Assembly (NCBI GenBank): GCA_934373235.1
Contig: CAKROW010000029.1
Location: 1-30,783, forward strand
DNA from: an uncultured Blautia sp.
Lineage (GTDB): Bacteria; Bacillota; Clostridia; Lachnospirales; Lachnospiraceae
DNA: 30,783 nucleotides
Reading direction: 5' to 3'
The notes under the pieces are model-generated. The model saw only the letters and a list, made by a program, of their open reading frames with translations, was not told where the DNA came from and made no database searches. Position 1 is the first letter of the stretch. Each line of letters starts with the position of its first letter. Shown in pieces: positions 7,939-16,231 of this stretch. The translations under genes and the position numbers were made by a program.

Positions 7939-7981
7939 ATGTAGTTTTTAATACTACATGACATTTTATCAGATTCTACAT
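7939..7981. promoter_or_regulatory. Palindrome ATGTAGT...ACTACAT, candidate operator or leader hairpin
   Basis: A perfect 7-bp inverted repeat (7939-7945 with 7953-7959) lies just after the expected transcription start of the hemolysin III gene. A further CTACAT half-site occurs at 7976-7981, 22 bp from the previous one. The position suits either a repressor site or an RNA hairpin. I do not recognise the regulator. Confidence 0.4.
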
Positions 7982-8006
7982 CATTTCTGACAGGAGGCGT
8001 TTTATT

Positions 8007-8669
8007 ATGATGTTTAAATTAAAAGATCCCGGAAGTGCCATAACTCACGGAATAGCCATGCTTCTGGCCATTGCCGGTGCTACTCCGTTGATCATCAGGG
8101 CAGCACGAAGCGAGGATATCCTTCATGTTTTTGCGCTGAGCGTATTCATCCTGACTATGATCCTTTTGTATATGGCAAGTACTCTTTATCACTCTGTCGA
8201 CTCTACTGACAAGGTGAACCGCAGGCTGCGTAAGATGGATCACATGATGATCTTTGTCATGATCGCCGGAAGCTACACTCCTGTATGTCTGATCGTTCTT
8301 CATGACCGCATCGGCTATATCCTCTGTGCTCTTGTATGGGCCGTTGCCGTTCTGGGAATGATCCTTAAGGGCTTCTGGATCAACTGTCCGAAATGGCTTT
8401 CTTCGGTATTGTATATCGGAATGGGCTGGTTATGTGTGCTGGCATTTATCCCTATTTTTAACAAACTGCCGCGCGCTGGTTTCGGATGGCTGCTGGCCGG
8501 AGGTATCATATACACCATCGGCGGTGTGATCTACGCACTGAAGCTGCCTGTTTTCAATGCAAAACATAAGAATTTTGGTTCCCATGAAGTGTTCCACATT
8601 TTTGTAATGCTGGGAAGTGCATGCCACTTTGTTGTTATGTATTTCTTTGTAGCCGGTATGGGAATCTGA
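8007..8669 (+). CDS. Hemolysin III family (PAQR-like) membrane protein
   Basis: This 220-aa integral membrane protein belongs to the HlyIII/YqfA family, related to the eukaryotic PAQR receptors; its members have about seven membrane segments and are thought to act as membrane-lipid or zinc-dependent hydrolases. Family marks are ASTLYHS near residue 60 (the S-x3-H pattern), KMDHMMIFVMIAGSYTP (about 75-92) and HEVFHIFVMLGSACHF near the C-terminus, which together supply the conserved Ser, Asp and three His. The name hemolysin is historical and does not by itself imply toxicity. The ATG at 8007 has AGGAGG at 7992-7997. The gene stands alone between its promoter and a terminator. Confidence 0.92.
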   Translation: MMFKLKDPGSAITHGIAMLLAIAGATPLIIRAARSEDILHVFALSVFILTMILLYMASTLYHSVDSTDKVNRRLRKMDHMMIFVMIAGSYTPVCLIVLHDRIGYILCALVWAVAVLGMILKGFWINCPKWLSSVLYIGMGWLCVLAFIPIFNKLPRAGFGWLLAGGIIYTIGGVIYALKLPVFNAKHKNFGSHEVFHIFVMLGSACHFVVMYFFVAGMGI

Positions 8670-8689
8670 TTTTTCTCAAAACCAAAAAG

Positions 8690-8742
8690 GAGGCTGTTTC
8701 CTTCACGAGCTTTTCGTTGAAGGAACAGTCTCTTTGTTGTTT
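8690..8742 (+). terminator. Bidirectional intrinsic terminator
   Basis: The arms 8690-8705 and 8718-8732 form a stem of about 15 bp with one bulge, followed by TTTGTTGTTT on the plus strand. On the minus strand the same stem is followed by CTTTTT. It can therefore end both the hemolysin III gene and the converging kinase-island genes that stop at 8766. Confidence 0.8.
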
Positions 8743-8765
8743 ATATAAAGTATCCCGGTATAGCT

Positions 8766-9392
8766 TTAATTCCGGTTTTTCAGAGCTTCGGCAAACTCCA
8801 GGGGTGTTCTGTACGCCAGATCAGGGTCTGTCTCCAGTCCCTTTTCTATGATCTTGTGAAGTCTGGTATCTCCCTCCGGATCTGCCTCATCAAGAGGCTC
8901 CAGCTCATCAAACAGGATCCTGACTGCTTTATCAGGAACTGTTTTTCCAGTGAGGCAGTTATACATGATCCCGCTTACTGTATATGTATAATCCGTCATT
9001 TCCTCCGGATCCTTCCTGAGTTCCGGAAAAAACCACATGCAGCCATCATCCTGAATATATAATTTATCCGGTGTCACAGCCAGATCACACAGGCCGCTTT
9101 TTTCCAGTTTATCCAGAGTTATCAACAGATAGGAAAAACTCCGAGAAATCCATTCCTGTGTTATTTTTTCATGGGTTTCCATATATTTTGCAAGGCAGGT
9201 ACCCCGGGGACATTCAAATGTTGCACATATCTGATCTTCATCTTCACTTAGATCCGTCACACCAAAAAGCCCGGGAATTGGAGGAAGCTGATACAGCCGG
9301 CTGGCACGTTCCAGAATTTTCTCCATCTCCTGAGTTTTGCTGTATATCCGCTGAAATACACCTGGTTTTCCGTTTCCTGCTATCATCTTCAC
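8766..9392 (-). CDS. Short soluble pseudokinase
   Basis: The 208-aa protein aligns by eye with the kinase region of the membrane pseudokinase at 13587-16211. Shared patterns are PGL..V.D at 40-47, DKLEKSGLCDL (94-104) where a kinase has the HRD loop, then ELEPLDEADPEGD and KGLETDPD near the end. It has no Gly-rich loop, no lysine site, no catalytic HRD Asp-Asn pair, no DFG, and no membrane segment. It should not transfer phosphate; a scaffold or decoy role beside the active kinase is inference. It follows the 456-aa gene by 3 bases, so the two are surely co-transcribed. The start is either GTG at 9392 or ATG at 9386; neither has ideally spaced Shine-Dalgarno sequence. Confidence 0.7.
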   Translation of the reverse strand: MKMIAGNGKPGVFQRIYSKTQEMEKILERASRLYQLPPIPGLFGVTDLSEDEDQICATFECPRGTCLAKYMETHEKITQEWISRSFSYLLITLDKLEKSGLCDLAVTPDKLYIQDDGCMWFFPELRKDPEEMTDYTYTVSGIMYNCLTGKTVPDKAVRILFDELEPLDEADPEGDTRLHKIIEKGLETDPDLAYRTPLEFAEALKNRN

Positions 9393-9395
9393 CTC

Positions 9396-10766
9396 TTATT
9401 TCAGCAGACCTTTTAATATGACATCTTCACTGGATGCACCCTGGTACATGTGATAAAGGTAGAAATTTTTTTCTTTTTTGGCTACCTCCGTAACGCTTTC
9501 CATCATGTAGCCTACCGGATCCTCAGAGCTTAAATATTCAATGAGAAAATGATCAAATTCATCTTCATCACGCAGTTTTCCATAGCTGCATTTTTCCAGG
9601 ATATCGTCCAGTCTCTCTCTGGTGATCTCCATGTCTTTATGCAGGGAAAGATTTCGGCCCATAAAAAGCAGATAAAAGATCAGAGTGGTCCTGTCCAGAT
9701 CTACAGTTCCCTTGATATAACCCCTCACGGATTTTTCGCCGGAACGGTTTTTCTGATAGCCACGGGCAGAAAGCTTCTCTTCCTCCCCTTCGCCCCGCTG
9801 ATATTCCATATCCAGTTCTCTTTCACGTTCCTCTGCCTGCTGCCATTTTTTGCGGATGACTTCCTCGTCAGAAAGATCATCCCAGCCATCTTCATAAGAG
9901 CGGATCGCTGACGCAAAGCTGCGCCTGTCCTCCGGGCTCATACGGTCAATATCAAAAGAGTAGCTTTCCATCAGGACTTCCATCCAGTCCATGGATATGT
10001 ACCCAAAATAAAACTGATTAAAGGCATTGTAAATATTTCCGAAAGATATGCTGTATTCCCGCAGTTCCTGACGAAGTTCCGGATCTTCATACCTGGTCCG
10101 CTGCAGTTTGGATATTCCTTTGAGTACGTTCAGATCCATAAATGCCTGTTCCTGGCCAAATCCTGCTTTTCGGGCATTCAGATATTCTTCAGTTTTTTCT
10201 TCGATGTAATAGCTGAGATATTTGCAGTAATAGTAACGGGCCTTTTCACGGACAGGTCTGAAGCGGCTCCAGTTCCTTTCCATGAATTCCATGAATTCCT
10301 GTTCTGTGCGCTTTCCCTCAAGTTCTTTTTTCAGGAACTGTGTCACCATACCGGTGTTCATCTGACCGCCTTCCTGCCTGGAATTTTCCCTGATGTAATC
10401 TTCCAGTTCCCTGTAGGTAACTCTGGGATGATTAAACCAGGGATCCTCCATTCCTTTTCTGCTGATCAGCTTCTCACAGAGCTTTTCCAACCTGCTCCAT
10501 TCCTGATAGGAAAGTCCGTTCTGAAAAACAAAGATCAGGCTGGCTTCCACCGGATTTCGCGCATAAAGCTTCTCGCATCCATTCTTCTCCAGCTTGTCAT
10601 TTAACTGCTCCAGCGACATATGAGATACAAACCCCACTGCGATCAGCCGATACCTCACCGGTATCTTCTTCATTTTTTTCGCATTAAGGCTCATACATTC
10701 TTCAAGAAGACTGGCTGTATCCTTTTTGCTGAAATCCTCGATCATTTTTTCAAATATGGATGACAT
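9396..10766 (-). CDS. 456-aa protein of unknown family, paralogue of the 447-aa protein
   Basis: I do not recognise this family. The protein is soluble, charged and mostly helical in appearance, without signal peptide or membrane segment. It is clearly a paralogue of the protein at 19219-20562: both open FEKMIEDF-KKDTA, share ARNP-EASLI and NGLSY-EW near residues 70-90, YFGYISMDW in the middle, and a core QKNR-GEKSVR followed by YIKG and DRTTLI near residue 345, and both end NFYLYHMYQGASSED. Each copy precedes a kinase-like gene, so the family probably works with the kinase or pseudokinase. The ATG has GGAGG 9 bases upstream. The AAA/PD-(D/E)XK gene ends 32 bases before it. Confidence 0.85.
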   Translation of the reverse strand: MSSIFEKMIEDFSKKDTASLLEECMSLNAKKMKKIPVRYRLIAVGFVSHMSLEQLNDKLEKNGCEKLYARNPVEASLIFVFQNGLSYQEWSRLEKLCEKLISRKGMEDPWFNHPRVTYRELEDYIRENSRQEGGQMNTGMVTQFLKKELEGKRTEQEFMEFMERNWSRFRPVREKARYYYCKYLSYYIEEKTEEYLNARKAGFGQEQAFMDLNVLKGISKLQRTRYEDPELRQELREYSISFGNIYNAFNQFYFGYISMDWMEVLMESYSFDIDRMSPEDRRSFASAIRSYEDGWDDLSDEEVIRKKWQQAEERERELDMEYQRGEGEEEKLSARGYQKNRSGEKSVRGYIKGTVDLDRTTLIFYLLFMGRNLSLHKDMEITRERLDDILEKCSYGKLRDEDEFDHFLIEYLSSEDPVGYMMESVTEVAKKEKNFYLYHMYQGASSEDVILKGLLK

Positions 10767-10798
10767 TTCATGGTTCCTCCGTGGTTACTTTACACTTT

Positions 10799-12484
10799 TT
10801 ATGATACTATTACCCTGCATCTTTTTTTATAAAATCCAATCCCATATTTCAGAATTTTATAAATGCCTTCATCATGTAATTCTTCTTCGTAATTAAGTTC
10901 TTCAATCTGTTTCAGTGCAGTTTTGCAGGCTTTCTCCAAATCTCCATCATGAGCATATTTTATCTCTATGATAATTCCCTTTTCCATATCTTCTGTTTCT
11001 ACCAGAATATCACTGTACCCGTCCCCCGCTTCCCGGTTGGATGCAACACTCCACTGTTCTTTCATACCCAGTATCCCAAGTATGATCCCGTGATAAAAAT
11101 TTTCTTTCAGACTCTTTCGTACAAAGGTATCCCGGATACTGATTGTTTTTCTCAGATATGAAGTCAGACACTGTTCCAGTTCTTCTGTATTTCCATTTTC
11201 CAGAGCATTACAGAACTGATTCAATGTCTTTCCGTCTCTGCGAACATTTTCTTTGAAATATTCCATAATCTGCAGAACAAAAATATTCCGGATCTCCATA
11301 TTTGGAATCAGAAGATCAAATTTATTATCCGCAGTTTTTCCTCTCTGGGTGAGATATCCTGTTGTAAACAAAACACTCCATATATTTTCCAGAGAATCAT
11401 ACATTTCCCTGTATGTCAGTTCCTGACGGATCTCTTTTGTAACTGTATCTCCCTCTACCAGACATTCTATCTCTTTTCTTACTGTCCCGTTATCTGCAGC
11501 ACATTGGATAAACTTCCTGACAATATTATTACTGCTGGTATTGATCCAGAAGTTCTGGGGACTGGCTTCCGGATCGGATCTTAATTTGCTTACAAAACAG
11601 ATCACGTCCCACGGACAATATACTTCTGCTTTTCCAAATAGATAGCCATCATACCACTCTTTTATTTCATCTCCTACAGATTCCAGTTCATAATATTTCA
11701 GAAGATTTTGTACTTCCTTTTCTGTAAAACCATAGTATTCATCAAATTCCACATCTGCCACAGACAGCACTCTGAGATTATTCAATCCCGTAAAAATGCT
11801 CTCTTTTGAAATGCTCATACAGCCTGTCAGTACTGCAAACTTCAGATTTTCGTTTGTCTTTAATGCCTGGCTCAGAAATCCTCGGATCAGAGTCACCATC
11901 TGGTCATAATAATTATTCTCAAAGGCTTTTGCCAGTGGAACATCATATTCATCAATGAGGATAATAACCTTCTGCCCGTAATATTTTCTCAGAAGTTCTG
12001 ACATGATCCGCAGACTGTCCATCAGCAGTGCATCACTCATTTTATAGTCCAGAAGCCGCATATAAAGATTTTTTTCGATCTCGGTAAGAACATTTCCTTC
12101 CTGCAGCTTCTGGAGCTTGCGTGCCATACTGTTAATGGTCATAACCAGCATCTGCTTTGCAGTTTCAAAATCTCCTGCCTCCACACCTTTAAGGGATATT
12201 GCGATTACCGGATATTTCCCCATATATTCTTTACAAATTTCTGTCTCTTTCGTAATTTCCAGTCCATCAAAGCAGGAATGTTTTCCATTTATGGAAAAAA
12301 AGCTCTCCAGCATACTCATATTCAGAGATTTTCCAAATCGCCTGGGTCTGGTAAAAAGATTCACCATCCCCCAGTCACTGAGCAATTCACGGATCAGACC
12401 CGTTTTATCAATATAATAAAAGTCCTCTTCCCGCAGTTTTTCAAATTCATCAATTCCTATGGGGAGTTTTTTCTTTTTTTCCAT
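10799..12484 (-). CDS. AAA-ATPase-like / PD-(D/E)XK nuclease superfamily protein
   Basis: The 561-aa protein has an N-terminal AAA-ATPase-like domain with a P-loop variant RPRRFGKS (46-53) and Walker B VIILIDEYD (173-181), and a C-terminal PD-(D/E)XK-type domain with D492 and the E507-x-K509 pair in IIIEIKY. This arrangement is common and often multi-copy in gut Firmicutes and Bacteroidetes; its job is unknown, with mobile-element or defence links suspected. The start is the ATG at 12484 behind GGAGGAGGAG; an upstream in-frame ATG at 12532 lacks support. It sits inside the kinase island, between the degraded leucine-rich-repeat tail and the 456-aa gene, and looks like an insertion. Confidence 0.9.
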   Translation of the reverse strand: MEKKKKLPIGIDEFEKLREEDFYYIDKTGLIRELLSDWGMVNLFTRPRRFGKSLNMSMLESFFSINGKHSCFDGLEITKETEICKEYMGKYPVIAISLKGVEAGDFETAKQMLVMTINSMARKLQKLQEGNVLTEIEKNLYMRLLDYKMSDALLMDSLRIMSELLRKYYGQKVIILIDEYDVPLAKAFENNYYDQMVTLIRGFLSQALKTNENLKFAVLTGCMSISKESIFTGLNNLRVLSVADVEFDEYYGFTEKEVQNLLKYYELESVGDEIKEWYDGYLFGKAEVYCPWDVICFVSKLRSDPEASPQNFWINTSSNNIVRKFIQCAADNGTVRKEIECLVEGDTVTKEIRQELTYREMYDSLENIWSVLFTTGYLTQRGKTADNKFDLLIPNMEIRNIFVLQIMEYFKENVRRDGKTLNQFCNALENGNTEELEQCLTSYLRKTISIRDTFVRKSLKENFYHGIILGILGMKEQWSVASNREAGDGYSDILVETEDMEKGIIIEIKYAHDGDLEKACKTALKQIEELNYEEELHDEGIYKILKYGIGFYKKRCRVIVS

Positions 12485-12544
12485 GCTCCTCCTCCTGACT
12501 GGGGTAAATAGATCCTCACATTTCACATTCACTTAAATAGTTTA

Positions 12545-12658
12545 CTACTTTATAATTTTTACTGTCGATGCCTGACCTTTATTTGTAAATAGTCTACTGT
12601 AAACTTTTACCTTTGATCCAGGAATCTTAATTACTGCCTTTGTATTAATATTTTTCAT
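12545..12658 (-). pseudogene. Degraded C-terminal tail of a leucine-rich-repeat surface protein
   Basis: This 37-codon frame reads MKNINTKAVIKIPGSKVKVY, then a short stretch ending TNKGQASTVKIIK and stop. The pattern I-x-IP-x-SK-x-x-x-Y-x-x-LF-x-x-KGQ-x-x-x-VKI is the usual end of BspA-type LRR surface proteins in gut clostridia. The frame is closed five codons upstream of its ATG, and no repeats precede it, so I read it as the leftover tail of a lost gene. A GGGAAG about 9 bases ahead of the ATG means translation as a small protein cannot be excluded. Confidence 0.5.
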
Positions 12659-12722
12659 CAGCTCAGAACTTCCCTATCAAGTCATTCTGATTCATTTTCT
12701 TTTTATAAGATCTTTTGTTACC

Positions 12723-13367
12723 TTACACTTCCCCTGTATCCGTAGAGAATGTGCTCAGGAATTTTTCGATGGTTTCGTCTTCAATGCCGGTGAAAGTAGC
12801 GATATAGGTGGCATCTTCGGCTGCGTACATATACTGGCTCATGTCTGTTTCCATGAATTTGACAGTAAGGCCGGCCCAGGTATTGTCACCGTGTTTGGTT
12901 GTGTCCAGGAGATGGATATCCTCTTCCGGTACTCCCATATCCAGGTATTGTTTCTTTACTTCTTCCAGAAGCTGTGGGAAATAAACTACTGCCAGCTCCG
13001 GTTTGGTTGCCAGTGCTTCACTGATCTGTACATTTATGCTGACTGACATATCACCGCCATCCGGATAAAGGTAGGTTGCTGCTGACGCATTACTGCCGCC
13101 TTCCAGCGAATCTGTGTTGTATCCGTACTCATCCAGCATATCATCTTCGATCATGGTCTCTGTAGCATCCGCCATAACCTGACTGTCCATTTCCTTATAG
13201 GTGTCAGGAATCTGAACCTTGTACTTGCCGTCCCGTTCCATGAATAACTTATAGCCCTCCTGAACACTTTCTTCCTGTGCAAAAACCGCTGTTGCCGGTG
13301 TCACACAGCATCCTGTCACTGCCAGAACAGACGCCAGAATCATTGCATTTAATTTCTTAGATTTCAT
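12723..13367 (-). CDS. Small secreted protein of unknown function
   Basis: The 214-aa product has a strong N-terminal signal: KSKKLN, a hydrophobic run, and then either a lipobox VTGC (C20) or a signal-peptidase I site after AVFA (about residue 30). The mature part is acidic and opens YKLFMERDGKYKVQIPDTYKEM, with a late TYIATFTG and FLSTFSTDTG. That is the pattern of small exported proteins with a PsbP/DUF1795-like fold, though I cannot assign it firmly. It has AAAGGAG ahead of the ATG and lies on the same strand as the kinase genes, 219 bases after the pseudokinase. It could be an outside partner of the kinase sensor domains; that is speculation from position. Confidence 0.8.
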   Translation of the reverse strand: MKSKKLNAMILASVLAVTGCCVTPATAVFAQEESVQEGYKLFMERDGKYKVQIPDTYKEMDSQVMADATETMIEDDMLDEYGYNTDSLEGGSNASAATYLYPDGGDMSVSINVQISEALATKPELAVVYFPQLLEEVKKQYLDMGVPEEDIHLLDTTKHGDNTWAGLTVKFMETDMSQYMYAAEDATYIATFTGIEDETIEKFLSTFSTDTGEV

Positions 13368-13437
13368 ACCTTTTCTCCTTTCATTAGGACCCCTTTTTCT
13401 ATTATCTTATAACTTCAAGTATACACAAAAAATTGTC

Positions 13438-13545
13438 TTACTGCAATCTGTCAAGCAAATAATATACACGCTCCTGTGTACGATCAATGGCTGTTGTAAG
13501 CGCATCTTCTTCTGACTGCTTTTCTCCGGATTCGTTTCCTTCAGC
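13438..13545 (-). pseudogene. Coding-like remnant without a start codon
   Basis: A minus-strand frame closed by stops at 13546-13548 and 13438-13440 reads AEGNESGEKQSEEDALTTAI followed by DRTQERVYYLLDRLQ. The composition is that of a helical protein tail, not of random intergenic DNA, and there is no ATG, GTG or TTG in a useful place. It lies 41 bases after the pseudokinase stop. It may be the former C-terminus of the pseudokinase separated by frameshift and stop, or the end of another lost gene. Confidence 0.35.
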
Positions 13546-13586
13546 TTATGCCAGAATTATACCTGCCCCTGATTGCACATTTGTTA

Positions 13587-16211
13587 TTATCTTTTATCCA
13601 GCTCTGCATTTTCTCCAAAAGCCTTGTTATCCAGAGCCTTCACTACCAGTTCCTGAAGTTTCTCCGTATAAGTATTTCCGCTGTGATCATCAGCAGTTAT
13701 CAGCCATTTTCTCCTTTCCTTGTTTTTGTCCATATATACCATTGGACCACTGCCTGTATTTTTTATATAGAAATAAATGGAATAATTCCTTTTATCCAGT
13801 TCACATTTGTCCCAGATCTCTTTAATTTTTTCCATTGCTTTTTCTGTATAATCCAGATCCGTATCCATACCCAGACTGATATAAAGGGTATCACGAAAAG
13901 AATCCGCCAGACTGACTTTTACATTGGAATCAATTTCCTTTATTTTTTCCTGAAGTTTCTCTACATCTGTATACCCTGGCTCCCAAGCATCTTTTTCCTC
14001 TTCTTTTTCTCCAACCAGGAAACCTTTGCTGATATACTGCTTCCTGCTCAGGGAAAAACTGGTATTCATATTTCCATCCTGCCACAGCAGTCCGAAGAGA
14101 TCAGTCAGAGGTTCCATCTCTTTCGTGAATTTCCCCGATGTTCCAAGAAGACACTCTTCAAAAACAAACTCATATCTCCTGTAATAACCGTCTATATCCG
14201 TTCCAGCCGGAATTTCCTTCAGATGCAGCTCTGCCACATTGTAGTTATATTTAATCCTCAGATAAATGTTTCCGTTATCCTTAAGAACCGGCTCCATAAA
14301 TTCATTTATATTATTTTCGGTGCCGGTGAATTCTACGATCCATTTCCCGGACTCACTTCTGATCTGGCAGTCATTCATATACAACGCATTTCCCCATCTG
14401 TCATAAACAGCTACTTCACCGGAACCGCCCTCTGTACACAACACATCTGCCACGAAATCTGACATATCCTTCTGCTGCACCTTTACCACAAAAACGTTTC
14501 TGTCATTTTTGCCGGTTCCAATAGCATAGGGAATCCCCAGGCTTTCCAGCCGTCCTGCCAGATCACCGATATTATGGTAGTAGTCTCCGTCATCCATCTC
14601 CGTAACATAACTGTTATATTCCAGTTTCACAGAAGGCTCTTTGATTTCATCTTCACCAACCCAGTTTTCAAATACATCTGAGCTTCTTTCCTTCCAGTCT
14701 GCCGGGATTTCTTCTGACATTTCAAAATCTGCTTTTAAAGTTTCATCCATCAGGATGGGCGCAATTTTTTCAAAAAAAGAAGATTCATAAATATAGATCT
14801 TATGCCAGTCATCGTCCTTCACTTCTGTATTGTAAACACTGTTGATACCCGCCAGCGAACTGTACAGCTCCCGCTCTTCCCCGGCAGTACTCTGAAGCTC
14901 CGGTTCCAGACTCTCCTTCATTCCCTGTGCCACCTCATCAGAAACTGTGATCTCAAGCTTCTTTGTGATGTTATAAGCCATATATTCACTTATCATCCGG
15001 ATTTTATCTTTCTCTTCTTCCGTTACCTCCATTTCTTTTACATTTACAATACAGTAAGGACTGAGCTCCACACCGACTTTCTGTACATTCCACTGGATAT
15101 CTCCCGAATCCTTATCCCTGGATAACACGCCGATATTTATTTTCAGCGGTTCAGTAAGGTACGCTTCCAGCTCTCCGTTATCCTCATTCTCTTCATATAC
15201 CTTCCAGGGAAGCACCACCCGTATCTTACCGTTCTCATCTTCAATCCAGTATTTATTATCTCCTGTAAGTTTCTTCACTCTGTTTTTTATGACATCTATG
15301 GAGCTGATATAATCCTTTCGCTTCATATCCTCCGAAGGTGTGAGCATGACCGTCTCTGTCTCCACTCCCAGAAAGCGGATCTTTTCCTCGAATTTTTTGT
15401 ATACGCCAAAAAGGATCCCAACTGTCAGTATCCCCAGAAGCGCCCAGCCTGCTGCCAGATAAAACACATTTCCCTTATGACTTTTTCGGGACTGCCTCCA
15501 TATTTCAATTTCCTGATACATTTCCTCCGGTGTATGAAAGCCCTCATCCGGATCCGTACTCATGCCTTTTTTCACAATTCTGTGAAACTGTGCATCTCCT
15601 TTTGGATCACATTTTTCCAGAGGTTCCGTTTCATCCAGAAGCATACGTACCAGTTTTTTTGGAGGTTTTTTCCCGGAAAGACATTCATAAAAGATCTCAC
15701 TGACAGCATATGGATAATCTCCGTCTGTCATTCCATAGTCCATGATCTCCGGAACAAGACACAGCGTTCCGTTTTCACTTCTGTAAAAGCTTTTCATGGA
15801 TACGGTCATATCCCGTACTCCTGCATTTTGAAGTTTATCCAGATTTCTCAGAATGGGCAGGAACATATCTGCCAGCTCATCCTCCGAAAGCCTTTTTTTC
15901 CCGGAAAAATATTCCTCCAGGCTTATCCCTTCCGGATAATCATAGATAATATACGCCTTATCCTTTTCCTCAAACTGATCCGACACATGGCAGAGCCCCG
16001 GCATATCCGAAAAATCCCCCAGTTGTCTTGCCCTGGAAAGTATCTCTTCTACGTCATCTTTTCCAAGATCGATCTCCTGGATCAGAACCTTTTTTTCTAC
16101 TCTTATGTGCCAGCCCTCATAGAGGATCGCGTCTGTATCTGCCTCAAGGACACGCCTGATCTCATAACGTTCATCCAGGACTTTTCCTGCAGGGGTGCTG
16201 TTCTTTTCCAT
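13587..16211 (-). CDS. Membrane pseudokinase with large extracellular domain
   Basis: The 874-aa protein has a kinase-like domain (about 12-240), one membrane segment (249-270) and about 600 residues outside, the same layout as the active kinase upstream. Kinase residues are lost: the Gly-loop is LEADTDA (22-28), the lysine site reads VLIQE (42-46), the catalytic loop reads GVRDMTVSMKS (131-141, no His, no Asn), and the DFG is absent. The outside part opens with TVMLTP, IDVIKNRVKKL and IRVVLPW (287-336), resembling the P1 region of SecD. A second unit LAGRLESLGIPYAIG (551-565) through FVVKVQQKD matches the kinase's outside domain. The ATG at 16211 is chosen over 16238 because AGGAAGG lies 10 bases before it; the longer form would overlap the kinase stop. 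Confidence 0.88.
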   Translation of the reverse strand: MEKNSTPAGKVLDERYEIRRVLEADTDAILYEGWHIRVEKKVLIQEIDLGKDDVEEILSRARQLGDFSDMPGLCHVSDQFEEKDKAYIIYDYPEGISLEEYFSGKKRLSEDELADMFLPILRNLDKLQNAGVRDMTVSMKSFYRSENGTLCLVPEIMDYGMTDGDYPYAVSEIFYECLSGKKPPKKLVRMLLDETEPLEKCDPKGDAQFHRIVKKGMSTDPDEGFHTPEEMYQEIEIWRQSRKSHKGNVFYLAAGWALLGILTVGILFGVYKKFEEKIRFLGVETETVMLTPSEDMKRKDYISSIDVIKNRVKKLTGDNKYWIEDENGKIRVVLPWKVYEENEDNGELEAYLTEPLKINIGVLSRDKDSGDIQWNVQKVGVELSPYCIVNVKEMEVTEEEKDKIRMISEYMAYNITKKLEITVSDEVAQGMKESLEPELQSTAGEERELYSSLAGINSVYNTEVKDDDWHKIYIYESSFFEKIAPILMDETLKADFEMSEEIPADWKERSSDVFENWVGEDEIKEPSVKLEYNSYVTEMDDGDYYHNIGDLAGRLESLGIPYAIGTGKNDRNVFVVKVQQKDMSDFVADVLCTEGGSGEVAVYDRWGNALYMNDCQIRSESGKWIVEFTGTENNINEFMEPVLKDNGNIYLRIKYNYNVAELHLKEIPAGTDIDGYYRRYEFVFEECLLGTSGKFTKEMEPLTDLFGLLWQDGNMNTSFSLSRKQYISKGFLVGEKEEEKDAWEPGYTDVEKLQEKIKEIDSNVKVSLADSFRDTLYISLGMDTDLDYTEKAMEKIKEIWDKCELDKRNYSIYFYIKNTGSGPMVYMDKNKERRKWLITADDHSGNTYTEKLQELVVKALDNKAFGENAELDKR

Positions 16212-16231
16212 ATGTCTGTATCCTTCCTCTG

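Noticed and set aside
13548..14462. Frame of 304 codons with many hydrophobic residues antisense to the pseudokinase
   Set aside because: The hydrophobic runs are the complement of charged codons in the true gene; there is no ribosome binding site.
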